This document shows positions 10,280 to 22,688 of a stretch of DNA of 64,000 bases, piece after piece. The stretch is taken from NCBI RefSeq assembly GCF_947258525.1, contig NZ_CAMYIP010000049.1, forward strand, positions 19,593 through 83,592, written 5' to 3'. Position numbers and translations under genes: made by a program. Below the pieces are notes generated by a model. That model was not told the DNA's origin. It searched no databases and worked only from the letters and a program-made list of their open reading frames with translations. The stretch comes from an uncultured Eudoraea sp. Its GTDB lineage: Bacteria; Bacteroidota; Bacteroidia; Flavobacteriales; Flavobacteriaceae. Numbering within the stretch: the first letter of the stretch is position 1; every line of letters begins with the position of its first letter.

Positions 10280-10550
10280 TCTTTTTCAAAATAGATTCGG
10301 CTAAAATAGGGATTATTCTACCAACAAAAGGCAAGGCTGCTCATTTTAAATAGTCCATTGGAAAATATGAACCTAACCGGATTATTCAACTACTATCCCC
10401 TCTTGGCAAAATATATAAAATTCAAAGGGAATTGATATTAGTATATTAATATCTCAAACAAAAGACACTTCATAAAAGTGCAGTAAAACTAATGCTTGAA
10501 ACCCAAATTCTCAGAAGAATAACCAACAAGAGACAAAGCGTATATACCCT

Positions 10551-10934
10551 TTATTTTTGCATGTTTTTGGCCTCGATGCTAAGTGTAGCATGAGGTACAA
10601 GCTTCAGGCGTTCTTTATTAATAAGCTTGCCTGTTACCCTACAAATACCATAGGTCTTATTTTCTATCCTCAGCAATGCATTCTTAAGATCCCTGATGAA
10701 TTTTTCCTGGCGTATTGCCAACTGAGTGTTGGCTTCCTTACTCATGGTCTCTGAACCTTCTTCGAAAGCCTTGAAAGTTGGAGAGGTATCATCCGTTCCA
10801 TTATTCCCATCGTTCATATATGAACTCCTGAGTAATTCTAAATGGCTTTTAGCTTTTTCAATCTTCTCTTCTATAAGTACCTTGAACTCATTTAATTCTT
10901 TATCGGTATACCTTACTTTTAAATCTTGTCCCAT
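10551..10934 (-). CDS. TraR/DksA-family protein with degenerate zinc finger
   Basis: 127 aa; YGICRVTGKLINKERLKLVPHATLSIEAK; coiled-coil N-terminus. Confidence 0.88.
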   Translation of the reverse strand: MGQDLKVRYTDKELNEFKVLIEEKIEKAKSHLELLRSSYMNDGNNGTDDTSPTFKAFEEGSETMSKEANTQLAIRQEKFIRDLKNALLRIENKTYGICRVTGKLINKERLKLVPHATLSIEAKNMQK

Positions 10935-10938
10935 AATT

Positions 10939-13900
10939 TTAGTGTTTTTGGATAGACAATTTTGTGTTTACATCATCAAAGGAAATGGCTACACCATCTT
11001 CCATTTGTTCTTCAAAATTAAGTTCGGAGGTTAAGGTTTCGTTTTTAATATAGCTAATATTACTCTTAACCGCTCTTTCGACTAAACCGTCCTTTAATAT
11101 TCTAATATCAATTTTATCTGTTACTTCAAATCCAGAGTCCTTTCTCAGATTTTGAATTCTATTTACAAGTTCGCGAGCTATCCCCTCTTGTTTTAGTTCC
11201 TCATCAATAGTTATATCCAAGGCTACCGTGAGGGAACCTGAAGTGGCCACCAGCCAGCCTTCTATATCCTGAGAAGATATCTCTACATCCTCTAACTGTA
11301 ATATAATACTTTTATTTTCTATTTCAAGTGAAATTTTACCTTCACGCTCAATTTTTTGAATGTCTTTTTGATCCAGATTGCTCACTGCCGCACTTATCAG
11401 CTTCATATCTTTGCCAAACCTTGGGCCCAGTACTTTGAAATTAGGCTTAATACGTTTTACCAATATCCCAGAGGCGTCATCCAGAAGCTTGATTTCCTTT
11501 ACATTAACCTCAGTTTTTATCAAATCTTCGACGGCTTCAATTTCTGAACGCTGTTTTTCATCCAAAACAGGGATCATTATTTTCTGCAATGGTTGGCGTA
11601 CCTTAATTTTTTCTTTCTGACGAATTGATAGGACAAGGGAAGATATGGTTTGCGCTTTTTGCATTTTACTTTCCAAATCCTTATTCACAAATTCAGTATT
11701 ATATTCTGGAAAGTTAGATAAATGGATGCTGTCAAAAAGATCTTTCCCGGTTGTTTTCGTCAAATCAATAAACAACCTATCCATAAAGAATGGTGCAATA
11801 GGTGCAGAGAGTTTAGCTATAGTAACTAAACAGGTGTATAATGTCTGATATGCAGAAACTTTGTCCTCCTGGTAATCCCCTTTCCAAAATCTTCTTCTGC
11901 TCAAACGAACATACCAGTTACTTAGGTTTTCCTGAACATAATCTGATATAGCCCTTGCAGCTTTGGTAGGTTCATAATTGTCATAAGACTCATCAACCCC
12001 TTTTATGAGGGTATGTAATTCAGATAAAATCCATTGGTCGATCTCTGGTCGATTTTCCAAAAGTATTTCTTCTTCTGCATACGTAAATTCGTCAATATTG
12101 GCATAAAGAGAAAAGAAAGAATAGGTGTTGTAAAGGGTTCCAAAAAACTTCCTTTTTACTTCCGCAATCCCCTCCACATCAAATTTAAGGTTATCCCATG
12201 GGTTGGCATTGGAAATTAGATACCAACGAGTTGCATCCGGGCCAAATTCCTTTATAGTCATCCAGGGATCTGCTGCATTTCCGAGGCGTTTAGACATTTT
12301 CTTGCCTTCCTTGTCTAAAACCAAGCCATTAGATACTACATTCTTATATGCCACCGAATCAAAAACCATGGTAGCAATAGCGTGTAAAGTATAAAACCAG
12401 CCTCTTGTCTGGTCAACCCCTTCCGCTATAAAATCTGCCGGAAAAGTCTCGCGCTTATCAATACGTTCTTTATTTTCAAAAGGATAGTGCCATTGTGCAT
12501 AAGGCATAGACCCGCTGTCAAACCAAACGTCAATAAGGTCATTCTCTCGCTTCATTGGTTTGCCTGAATCTGAAACCAGGATGATCTGATCAACAATATT
12601 TTTGTGAAGATCTATCTTATCATAATTCTCTTCACTCATGTTTCCTAACTCAAAATCGGCAAACGCTTCAGATTTCATAAAACCGGCCTTAACTGATCTG
12701 ATCATTTCCTCTTTCAATTGTTCTACTGAACCAATAATAATTTCTTCATTACCATCTTCAGTCCTCCAAATTGGCAATGGTACACCCCAAAATCTGGACC
12801 TTGAAAGATTCCAATCGTTTGCACTCGCAAGCCAATTCCCAAATCTCCTTTCGCCTGTGGCCTTGGGTTTCCAATTGATTGTTTGGTTGAGCTCATACAT
12901 GCGTTCCCGAACATCGGTTATTTTAATAAACCATGAATCTAAGGGGTAATATAATATGGGCTTATCAGTACGCCAGCAGTTGGGATAGCTGTGAACGTAT
13001 TTTTCAACTTTAAAGGCCTTATTTTCTTCTTTTAAACGAATGGCGATTTCAACATCAACCGAACGCTCCGGAGCTTTCCCATCTTCATAATATTCATTTT
13101 TAACATATTTCCCGGCTAATTCTCCCATTTCCTTGCGGAATTTGCCTTGCAAGTCAACCAGTGGAACTGGATTACTGTTTTCATCCAATACCAACAACGG
13201 AGGTACAGGCGGATTTGCCTTTTGAGCCACCTGCATATCGTCTGCACCAAAAGTGGGTGCGGTATGAACTATCCCAGTACCATCTTCAGTAGTAACAAAA
13301 TCGCCTTCTATAACCCTGAATGCATTTTCGGGATTACTGTAAGGTTGTGCATAATCAATTAGCTGCTCATATTTTATTCCTGCTAAATCTTCCCCCGTAC
13401 AAGATCCCTGTACATAATAAGGTATTTTTTTATCATCCTTAGAAAAAGATGACAGTTCTCCCTCATTTTCAACCTCATAAAATTTACCTGTAAACTGCTG
13501 ACTTACCAGGTTTTTTGCAAGAATAACAGTTATTGGTCTAAATGTATATTGATTGTATGTTCTTACCCACACGTATTGAATTTTTGGCCCAACGGTGAGT
13601 GCTGTATTTGAGGGCAGTGTCCAGGGTGTAGTTGTCCATGCCAGTAAATAGAGTTCGTTTTTAAACGGTTCCAGAAATTCAGGCAGTGAACTATTTATAA
13701 TTTTAAATTGAGCAGTTACTGTTGTATCAGTTATGTCCTGATATGTTCCCGGCATGTTTAATTCATGAGAACTTAAACCTGTACCTGCTTTTGGCGAATA
13801 AGGCTGAATTGTATATCCTTTATAGATCAGTCCTTTGTCGTAAATCTGTTTTAACAGCCACCAAACAGTTTCCATGTATTTGGGCTTGTAGGTAATGTAT

Positions 13901-14340
13901 GGATCATCCATATCTACCCAGTACCCCATTTTTTCTGTGAGATCATTCCAGGCATCTGTATAGCGCATTACTGCTTTCTTACAAGCCTCATTGTATTCTT
14001 CTACGGAAATCTTTACACCGATATCCTCCTTTGTTATTCCCAGTTCTTTCTCTACACCCAGTTCAATAGGCAGACCATGTGTATCCCAGCCTGCTTTTCG
14101 CTTAACCTGAAACCCCTTCATAGTCTTATATCTGGGGAAAATATCCTTAATGGTTCGGGAAATTACGTGGTGAATTCCGGGCATTCCATTTGCAGAGGGT
14201 GGTCCTTCATAAAAAACATAGCTTGCCTGTCCATCTCTTGTGGATACACTTTTTTCAAAAATATCCCGAGTTTTCCAAAATTGAAGTATTTCTTCTCCAA
14301 TCTTAGATAAATCCAACCCTTTATATTCCGCAAACTTCAT
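10939..14340 (-). CDS. ileS: Isoleucine--tRNA ligase
   Basis: 1133 aa; EGPPSANGMPGIHHVISRTIKD (HIGH) and KMSKRLGN (KMSKS). Confidence 0.97.
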   Translation of the reverse strand: MKFAEYKGLDLSKIGEEILQFWKTRDIFEKSVSTRDGQASYVFYEGPPSANGMPGIHHVISRTIKDIFPRYKTMKGFQVKRKAGWDTHGLPIELGVEKELGITKEDIGVKISVEEYNEACKKAVMRYTDAWNDLTEKMGYWVDMDDPYITYKPKYMETVWWLLKQIYDKGLIYKGYTIQPYSPKAGTGLSSHELNMPGTYQDITDTTVTAQFKIINSSLPEFLEPFKNELYLLAWTTTPWTLPSNTALTVGPKIQYVWVRTYNQYTFRPITVILAKNLVSQQFTGKFYEVENEGELSSFSKDDKKIPYYVQGSCTGEDLAGIKYEQLIDYAQPYSNPENAFRVIEGDFVTTEDGTGIVHTAPTFGADDMQVAQKANPPVPPLLVLDENSNPVPLVDLQGKFRKEMGELAGKYVKNEYYEDGKAPERSVDVEIAIRLKEENKAFKVEKYVHSYPNCWRTDKPILYYPLDSWFIKITDVRERMYELNQTINWKPKATGERRFGNWLASANDWNLSRSRFWGVPLPIWRTEDGNEEIIIGSVEQLKEEMIRSVKAGFMKSEAFADFELGNMSEENYDKIDLHKNIVDQIILVSDSGKPMKRENDLIDVWFDSGSMPYAQWHYPFENKERIDKRETFPADFIAEGVDQTRGWFYTLHAIATMVFDSVAYKNVVSNGLVLDKEGKKMSKRLGNAADPWMTIKEFGPDATRWYLISNANPWDNLKFDVEGIAEVKRKFFGTLYNTYSFFSLYANIDEFTYAEEEILLENRPEIDQWILSELHTLIKGVDESYDNYEPTKAARAISDYVQENLSNWYVRLSRRRFWKGDYQEDKVSAYQTLYTCLVTIAKLSAPIAPFFMDRLFIDLTKTTGKDLFDSIHLSNFPEYNTEFVNKDLESKMQKAQTISSLVLSIRQKEKIKVRQPLQKIMIPVLDEKQRSEIEAVEDLIKTEVNVKEIKLLDDASGILVKRIKPNFKVLGPRFGKDMKLISAAVSNLDQKDIQKIEREGKISLEIENKSIILQLEDVEISSQDIEGWLVATSGSLTVALDITIDEELKQEGIARELVNRIQNLRKDSGFEVTDKIDIRILKDGLVERAVKSNISYIKNETLTSELNFEEQMEDGVAISFDDVNTKLSIQKH

Positions 14341-14417
14341 ACGAATGGTCTCCTTTGGTATAAATTAAGGCTGCAAAATTAAGGAATTAGAATGAAATTA
14401 TCGATCCTATTTTAATC

Positions 14418-16666
14418 TCAAAACCGAAAACTTGCTCCCAGTATGAAATTAATACCTGCAGCAGTAATTCCGGATGAATAAGGACGATACCTTTGATTGG
14501 TAAAATTCTCAATGGCAAAAGTCAGTTTTAAAGGATCTGCAATTTGATACTGAGACCTTAAATTCAAGGTGTACCAGGAAGGCGAATAAGGATTGCCATT
14601 TGTGTCTTTAGCATAGATATAACTTTTATTTATTTCAGAAATCGCAAGGTTTTCAAAAGATATTTCACCATTATAATTCAAAAAAAGATCTGCTTTCAAC
14701 CTTTGGTTTCTCCAAACAAGATGAAAATCAGCAAATGTCGGGGGAGCATGTCTGGCCGGAGTGTCATTGCCGTTTTCATCCTCTTCGGTTCCCTCAGTGA
14801 AAGTTAAATTAGACATGATGGAGAAATTTTCAGAAAGAAATGCCTGCAACCCAACCTCCAAACCATAAACATATGCATTGGAAGCATTCTGTATGGCCTG
14901 TACATTACTTAATTCCCCATTATAAATAATTTCTTCTTCCCCGTTAAACAGATAATCCCTCCGGACAAGAGCGTCTATCAGATAGGTGTAATATGCCGCA
15001 CCTTTTAACACTAACTTATCTTTAAAATTCTTTTGTACTCCAAATTCAGCGTTATAGGCATATTCAGGTTTTAGATCGGGATTCGGCACCACTACCGAAC
15101 CTGGTTCAGAGTCAAATACCTTGCCTATATCATCAATATTTGGAGCTCTAAAACCGGTTGCTCCGTTTAGTGTGAACTGCAAGTCGGCTTTTGGAAACCA
15201 GCTAAATCCAATGTTTCCGGTAAAAGCCCCATTATTCAAATCTGCATTATCAAAAGGAAAAGGATAGAAGGTTGTATCAAAATCTGCATTAATCCAGACA
15301 TGGCTATACCTAATCCCCGCCAACCATGTGAAATTCGGCTTTGATTTGAATTCGCTGTTTAAATATGCCGCAAGGGTCTGCCAGGTACTATATTTTCTTT
15401 TGTTGTATTGCGAATAGGGTCCTGAAATTGCCTTTCATTTCTACTCTCCTTAAAATTCTGGAAAGCCCCCGTAATTCGCAATCCATCATAAAACCTGCCT
15501 CGGCCTTTATTAGAAACCTGCATGTTTCCCATAAACCATTTTTGAGGCCCGTAAAACCATTCAGCAGAGCGCAAACCAGTTCCAGTACTGTCTGGTCTTA
15601 TTAATCTATCGTACCTGGAATAATCTGAAGTACCGGACAAAAATAATCCCAAATCATAACTCCAATTGTTATTTGGTCTAAAGGAAATTTTTTGCATTAG
15701 ATTAATTTGATCATAGCTTGTTGGGATTTGGATACGTGGATTTTCATTTTGGACTAATACATCCTGGCCATTTAGTCGTTTCACATACTGATTTCTAAGA
15801 TAGGAATCCGGACCATGGCTTCCCATTTTTAGATCGCTAAAGTTATTGTAGGACGCACTTGTTAAAAAAGCCCATTTTTGCGACCCTATGTTGATATCAA
15901 AATGTCCTGTATTTTCATCATTTCCAGAAGCATATCTATAGTTCATACTCCCTGAAATTTCCAAACTTTCAACAGTTGAAAATTGTGGTTTATTGGTAAT
16001 GAAATTCATTACCCCTCCAATAGCATCACTTCCATATATAACTGATCCTGGTCCAAAAACTACTTCGGTATTCTTAACCGTAAAAGGGTCTATGGATATG
16101 ATGTTCTGAATATTACCTCCTCTAAAAATAGCATTATTCATACGTACACCATCTACTGATAACACCAGCCTGTTTGTTGCAAAACCGCGGATCATAGGGC
16201 TTCCACCTCCTAACTGGCTCTTCTGCACAAATATTTTCCCGCTGCTCTGCAAGAGATCTGCTGAAGTTTGTGGGTTTGTAAATGCTATTGCTTGTGCGTT
16301 TATGGAAACTATTTTTTGCGGTATATCCTTTTTTTGTTGTTCCCACTTGGAAATAGACATAACCACTTCATCCAGTTGTTCGCGCTTTAAACTAAAATAA
16401 ACCTTACCTCCTCTTTTTAATAGTAGTTGCTTAGTAGATCTTTTAGTTTGATAACTAAGGTGCCTTAGTGTAATACGCTCGTTCCTGTCAAAAACAGATA
16501 TATCACATTTTCCGTCAAAATCGGAAAGGACCGTTTTTGATTTATCATTATTGTAAAGAACGGCATTAATTACAGGCTCCTTTGTTTCCGCATCAAGGAG
16601 AGTTATCTCCTGACCAGATACGAGGTTAGCAAATAGAAGTATAATAAGAAAAATTCCCCTATGCAT
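14418..16666 (-). pseudogene. TonB-dependent outer membrane receptor, disrupted (ORFs 15359-16666 and 14418-15323)
   Basis: N-terminal ORF has carboxypeptidase-like and plug domains (SPMIRGFATNRLVLSVDGVRMNNAIF) and ends ...NTTKENIVPGRPLRHI*. In another frame the sequence continues STWQTLAAYLNSEFKSKPNFTWLAGIRYSHVWINADFDTTFYPFPF through the barrel to ILGASFRF. Confidence 0.85.
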
Positions 16667-16667
16667 T

Positions 16668-17387
16668 TTAGCTAAAAACTTCGTTCAAAATAGCAAGTGA
16701 TCTGGGTTTTTTAAAACCGTGCAAATGTACTTCAAAATAGAGTACAAGGGATTGTAATAATTCTTGCCTGGTTTTTTTGCCCATCCTAACTTTATGGATA
16801 GCATCAAAATTTATGCCCAAAAATGCTTTAAAGTGTTCAAGGGCTTCTTCTTTAAGAATTGGATTCATCCCCGGGGTCTCAATAAATGCACCTTCAGCCA
16901 AATCAAAATAAGGGTAATTCATATTTGTTGTGTCCGGATAAAACCCTAAATATTTAGATAAGCCCAATAGGAAAAACAAATGAAAGTTGTTAATGTTATC
17001 ATGGGTATCCAACCATTGAAGCGATGCCTCCAGAAAACGGAATAAGTCTTCGTTTTGTTCCTCTTCAAATATGCTGTTAACAAGTATTTCAGCCAAAAAT
17101 AAGACCATTGCATTTTTAGCGATGTCTGTATGAGCACTTTGATAAGGGTAACTTACTTTAGCATCTATTAATCGTTCTAAAGTCCCTTTATTTTTGTGAT
17201 TTACAACTATTTCCAGTTGCGTTAAGGGTTGAAAGTAGGCGGTTTTTAATTTTCCTTTTTTAGAAGTTAAGATTCCTTTAAGGAGATAGGATTTTAATCC
17301 ATCTGAGTAAGTAAACGCTTTTACAATTAAACTTGTATCCCCATACTTAATAGAAGATAGAATTAAAGCTTTAGTGGTAATTTGCAT
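16668..17387 (-). CDS. recO: DNA repair protein RecO
   Basis: 239 aa; ITTKALILSSIKYGDTSLIVKAFTYSDGLKSYLLKGI. Confidence 0.93.
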   Translation of the reverse strand: MQITTKALILSSIKYGDTSLIVKAFTYSDGLKSYLLKGILTSKKGKLKTAYFQPLTQLEIVVNHKNKGTLERLIDAKVSYPYQSAHTDIAKNAMVLFLAEILVNSIFEEEQNEDLFRFLEASLQWLDTHDNINNFHLFFLLGLSKYLGFYPDTTNMNYPYFDLAEGAFIETPGMNPILKEEALEHFKAFLGINFDAIHKVRMGKKTRQELLQSLVLYFEVHLHGFKKPRSLAILNEVFS

Positions 17388-17427
17388 CTATTGTGCTTAG
17401 AATAAAGCAAAGATAGGTTGAATTAAT

Positions 17428-17499
17428 AAAAAAATCAGAAAGGCGGTTTTAGAGACTAAAACTTTCACAAAATTGAAAGCTCATTTCCTAAAACCGCCT
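17428..17499 (-). terminator. Large bipartite intrinsic terminator downstream of gdhA
   Basis: Perfect 12-bp AGGCGGTTTTAG/CTAAAACCGCCT stem enclosing a smaller CTTTC/GAAAG hairpin, followed by a T-run on the minus strand. Confidence 0.7.
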
Positions 17500-17515
17500 A
17501 TTATCTTAATACTAA

Positions 17516-18874
<1,359 letters not shown>

Positions 18875-18963
18875 CTAAGGTTTTTTGTTGAATTAAAAAT
18901 TCAAGCGCAAAATTATACCTTTTCTGTAATTTAAAGGGGCTTTTTTTAAAAATATGATAAAAT

Positions 18964-20122
18964 TTATCCGATTGCCTGTTCCAGATCAGAAATAAGATCC
19001 TGGCCATCTTCAATTCCCACACTTAGTCTGATAAGAGAATCAACGACTCCACTTTTTTCCCGTTCTTTTTTTGGAATACTGGCATGGGTCATACTTGCCG
19101 GGTGGCCTGCTAAACTCTCCACTCCTCCCAATGATTCTGCAAGCGTGAAGACCTTTAGTTTTTCTACAATTGCAACGGCATCCTTAAAACTGCTTCCTTT
19201 GGGTATAAAGGATATCATTCCACCATATGCTTTCATTTGTTTTGTGGCAACATCATGATTGGGATGATTTTTAAAACCAGGCCAATAGACCTTTTCAATT
19301 TTTGGATGCGCAAGTAAATATTCTGCAATTAGTTTTCCATTTTCACAATGCCGCTGCATTCTTACATGCAACGTTTTAATCCCTCTTAGAACTAAAAAAC
19401 TATCCATTGGGCCACACACAGCTCCACTGGCGTTTTGAATGAAATATAATTTCTCTGCCAAGACTGCATCTTTCACAACTAAAGCGCCTACGACCACGTC
19501 GCTATGTCCGCCAAGATATTTGGTGGCAGAATGCATTACTATATCAGCTCCTAAATCCAGAGGTTGCTGCAAATAGGGAGTTGCGAAAGTATTATCCACC
19601 GCCATAAGCAGTTTATTACTTTTGGCCAATTCTGAAACCGACCGCCTTAATGTCAATTACATTCATCATTGGATTAGTTGGAGTTTCAACCCAAATTAAT
19701 TTCGTATTTGAATTAATTAAGGCAGCAATATTAGCTACTTCCTGCATACCTATGAAATGAAATTTAATCCCGTATTTTTCAAAGATCTGTCGGAAAAGGC
19801 GATAGCTACCACCGTACAGATCATTCGTTGAAATTACCTCATCACCTGGCTCTAATAGTTTAATAACTGCGTCCATAGCCGCCAATCCACTCGCGAATGC
19901 CAATCCATGATTTCCATTTTCAATACTGGCAAGGGCATCTTCCAATGCACTCCTTGTTGGGTTAGCACTACGAGAGTATTCAAAACCCATATGCTCACCA
20001 GGACTAGTTTGGGCATAGGTAGACGTCTGATAAATCGGAGGCATTACAGCACCGTAGGCCTTGTCCGGCTTTTGTCCCCCATGTATTACCTTACTATTAA
20101 ATCTTAATTTCTTGTCGCTCAT
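18964..20122 (-). pseudogene. Cystathionine gamma-synthase/PLP trans-sulfuration enzyme, frameshifted
   Basis: 19616-20122 encodes the N-terminus to TNPMMNVIDIKAV, then runs into GFRIGQK*. Another frame continues VSELAKSNKLLMAVDNTFATPYLQQPLDLGADIVMHSATKYLGGHSD (PLP lysine). ACCGACCG at 19637-19644 shifts the frame by 4 bp. Confidence 0.93.
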
Positions 20123-20140
20123 ATTTTAAATTTATGTTCA

Positions 20141-20148
20141 CAAATGTA
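20141..20148 (-). promoter_or_regulatory. Candidate Bacteroidota -7 box TACATTTG
   Basis: Matches TAnnTTTG, 18 nt upstream of the trans-sulfuration gene start. Confidence 0.45.
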
Positions 20149-20209
20149 TTGTTATCTTTTGGAGAAACCAATGAATCCTTAGTTTTGCAATAGATCCAAA
20201 TTCAATGCA

Positions 20210-20852
20210 ATGAAGCATATTATAACCTACCTTTTTTTACCTGTATTATTAATTAGCTGTCAGGACAACCGCAATGTTACTTAATCTCGCTTTACAGGAA
20301 GAAGTTATATCCAAATTGACTTTTGATGATGAATTAAATGCTGAAACTATTCAGCAGGCCATTGAATCATTTACAAAGGGTTATTTTGAATTAAAAAAAA
20401 TCTATCCCGATGAAACAATTGGATGGAAGGCCACAATAAATGGATTGGTAACCTATGAAAATAATGACCTCATAACGATTGAATTGCAGTCTTATTTGTT
20501 TACTGGTGGCGCTCATGGTTATGGATCTACAAATTATTTAAATTTCAATAAAAAAAGTGGTAGAGAAATAGATCCCTGGGAGTTGTTTGAAGATAAGGAA
20601 GGGTTTCAAAAATATGCAGAAACGCAATTTAGAATACAACAGAATATCCCCGAAAATAAGTCCATAAACAGTACAGGCTTTATGTTTGACAGAGACCTTT
20701 TTTATCTACCTGAAAATATTGGATTTACAGACAAAGGGCTTAAACTTTTGTATAATCAATATGAAGTGGCTTCATATGCCGATGGCCCTATTGAACTGAC
20801 TCTTCCTTATAAGGATATTCAAAAATTTTTATCGGGTAAAATCAAAACCTAG
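20210..20852 (+). pseudogene. DUF3298/RsiV-like lipoprotein, disrupted near the N-terminus
   Basis: 20210: MKHIITYLFLPVLLISCQDNRNVT* is a lipoprotein signal ending in a stop. The body (YPDETIGWKATINGLVTYEN...LFTGGAHGYGSTNYLNFN) is in a different frame (ORF 20274-20852). Confidence 0.7.
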
Positions 20853-21322
20853 CTCGCCTTTTCCTTTAGTAGAATCTTATCCAATGAAAGTATTACGCCA
20901 AGATGTAATCCTTCATGAAATAGATTAAACTTCAAAGCGTCTTCAACATTGCTCAATACAACCTTTGTGCTCGTGGTATATTCATTATACTCCTTGAAAA
21001 TTCCATTTTCGTAATCCTGCTGTGTCCATTCCACTGTGGAAAACAAAAAACCACCAATATGATCTATCTCTTCATCCGTAGGAGGTAAATCTGGTAAAGT
21101 TCCTTTTCTGAATTTTTGAATCAAAGAATCATCAATACGCGGAGTTAGATTACTAAATTTGTAAATAAGTATTTGTTGGGTGGCAACGACATGGGCTATA
21201 TTCCACCATATGTTATTGCGGTAGCCTTCCGGAATTTCAAATAGAAGATTAGGAGGAGTTTGCTTTAATATTTTGTATAGTATCTTCCTGTTTTGAATCG
21301 TAATGTCAAATATTTTTTCCAA
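20849..21322 (-). CDS. DinB family protein
   Basis: 157 aa; NIWWNIAHVVATQQILIYK and HEGLHLGVILSL; DinB-like His pattern. Confidence 0.8.
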   Translation of the reverse strand: MEKIFDITIQNRKILYKILKQTPPNLLFEIPEGYRNNIWWNIAHVVATQQILIYKFSNLTPRIDDSLIQKFRKGTLPDLPPTDEEIDHIGGFLFSTVEWTQQDYENGIFKEYNEYTTSTKVVLSNVEDALKFNLFHEGLHLGVILSLDKILLKEKAS

Positions 21323-21435
21323 TGTTTACTAATTTTCCGATTAATAATAATGCGTTTGCCTTGAATAAAAATAACATATTCATTTAATAATAATTAGTGG
21401 CGGTTATTATAATTTTAATTTCATAAAGAAATAGC

Positions 21436-21789
21436 ATGAAGAAAATTTATTATTTAAGTAGTTGTGATACATGCAAGCGTATTTTAAATGAGCTAAAGCC
21501 TCTTGATAATTTTGAAATTCAGGATATTAAAACAGACCCAATTACTAGTGAGCAGTTAAACGAAATGCGAAATTTAGCAGGTAGTTATGAAGCCTTATTC
21601 AGTAAAAGGGCACGCCTGTATGGTGAGCGCAATCTAAAAGATCAGCAACTTGAAGAAAAGGATTATGAGGCGCTGATATTGGAACATTACACATTCTTGA
21701 AACGACCTGTTATTTTGGTAAACAATCAAATATTTATAGGAAATAGTAAAAAGGTGGTTGCTTCTGCCAAAGAAATCATTCATTCTTGA
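21436..21789 (+). CDS. ArsC/Spx-family arsenate reductase-like protein
   Basis: 117 aa; YYLSSCDTCKRILNEL (CxxC) and LKRPVILVNNQIFIGNSKK. Confidence 0.85.
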   Translation: MKKIYYLSSCDTCKRILNELKPLDNFEIQDIKTDPITSEQLNEMRNLAGSYEALFSKRARLYGERNLKDQQLEEKDYEALILEHYTFLKRPVILVNNQIFIGNSKKVVASAKEIIHS

Positions 21790-22688
21790 ATAAGCGAACT
21801 CTAGCCATATTATCAGCCCTGGGTGCTACAACAATTTATGGATTAAACCATACCATTGCCAAAGGGGTGATGCCCATTTATATTAAACCATTTGGTTTTA
21901 TTATGCTTAGAGTGCTGGGAGCTGCCATATTGTTTTGGAGTATTTCCTTGATGGGCCCAAAAGAAAAGATTGAATCTAAAGACTGGGGGCGGATACTGCT
22001 GTGTTCGCTTTTTGGCATGGCAATTAATATGCTGGCATTTTTTAAAGGTTTGGATTTATCAACGCCCATAAATAGTGCTGTCCTGGTTACCACCACGCCC
22101 ATCATAGTGGTCGTTTTATCCTTTTTTTTAATTAAAGAAAAAATCAGGATGCTCAAAATCGCGGGTATATTGATTGGTCTTACAGGTGCTCTTTTTCTTG
22201 TCCTATACGGTAATGAAATCAGACAGGATGCATCAAATATCCCATTGGGTAATTCTCTCTTTTTGTTGAATTCACTATTTTTTGGACTTTACCTTATTCT
22301 TGTAAAAAAACTACTGGAAAAATACCATCCTTTCACTCTTTTAAAGTGGATGTTTCTGATAGGCATTATATACAATTTACCGGTTGCACTTCCCGAGTTT
22401 TTAGAAGTGTCATGGTTTTCGCTGCCATTTGAGGCTATATGGAAAATGGCATTTGTGGTCATAGGAACTACTTTTTGTGCTTATTTGTTTAATGTTTTTG
22501 CATTAACCCAATTAAAGGCATCTACAGTAAGTGCCTTTGTATATGTACAACCTGTAATCGGTATTCTTTTTGCTGTAATAAGTGGCAGAGATAACCTCAC
22601 AACCGTTAAAGTAGTAGCGGCGTGTTTAGTGATGTTAGGAGTTTATCTTGTTAGCAAAAAACCAAAACCGGGTTCAATAACAGACTAG
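21786..22688 (+). CDS. EamA/DMT family transporter
   Basis: 300 aa, about 10 TM segments, two EamA repeats. Confidence 0.88.
   Translation: MNKRTLAILSALGATTIYGLNHTIAKGVMPIYIKPFGFIMLRVLGAAILFWSISLMGPKEKIESKDWGRILLCSLFGMAINMLAFFKGLDLSTPINSAVLVTTTPIIVVVLSFFLIKEKIRMLKIAGILIGLTGALFLVLYGNEIRQDASNIPLGNSLFLLNSLFFGLYLILVKKLLEKYHPFTLLKWMFLIGIIYNLPVALPEFLEVSWFSLPFEAIWKMAFVVIGTTFCAYLFNVFALTQLKASTVSAFVYVQPVIGILFAVISGRDNLTTVKVVAACLVMLGVYLVSKKPKPGSITD

Noticed and set aside
10434-10453. GATATTA-N6-TAATATC inverted repeat upstream of lspA
   Set aside because: AT-only palindrome expected by chance at this composition; no supporting copies seen.
11356-13362. Several plus-strand ORFs of 60-103 aa within ileS
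   Set aside because: Antisense to a conserved housekeeping gene; no family features.
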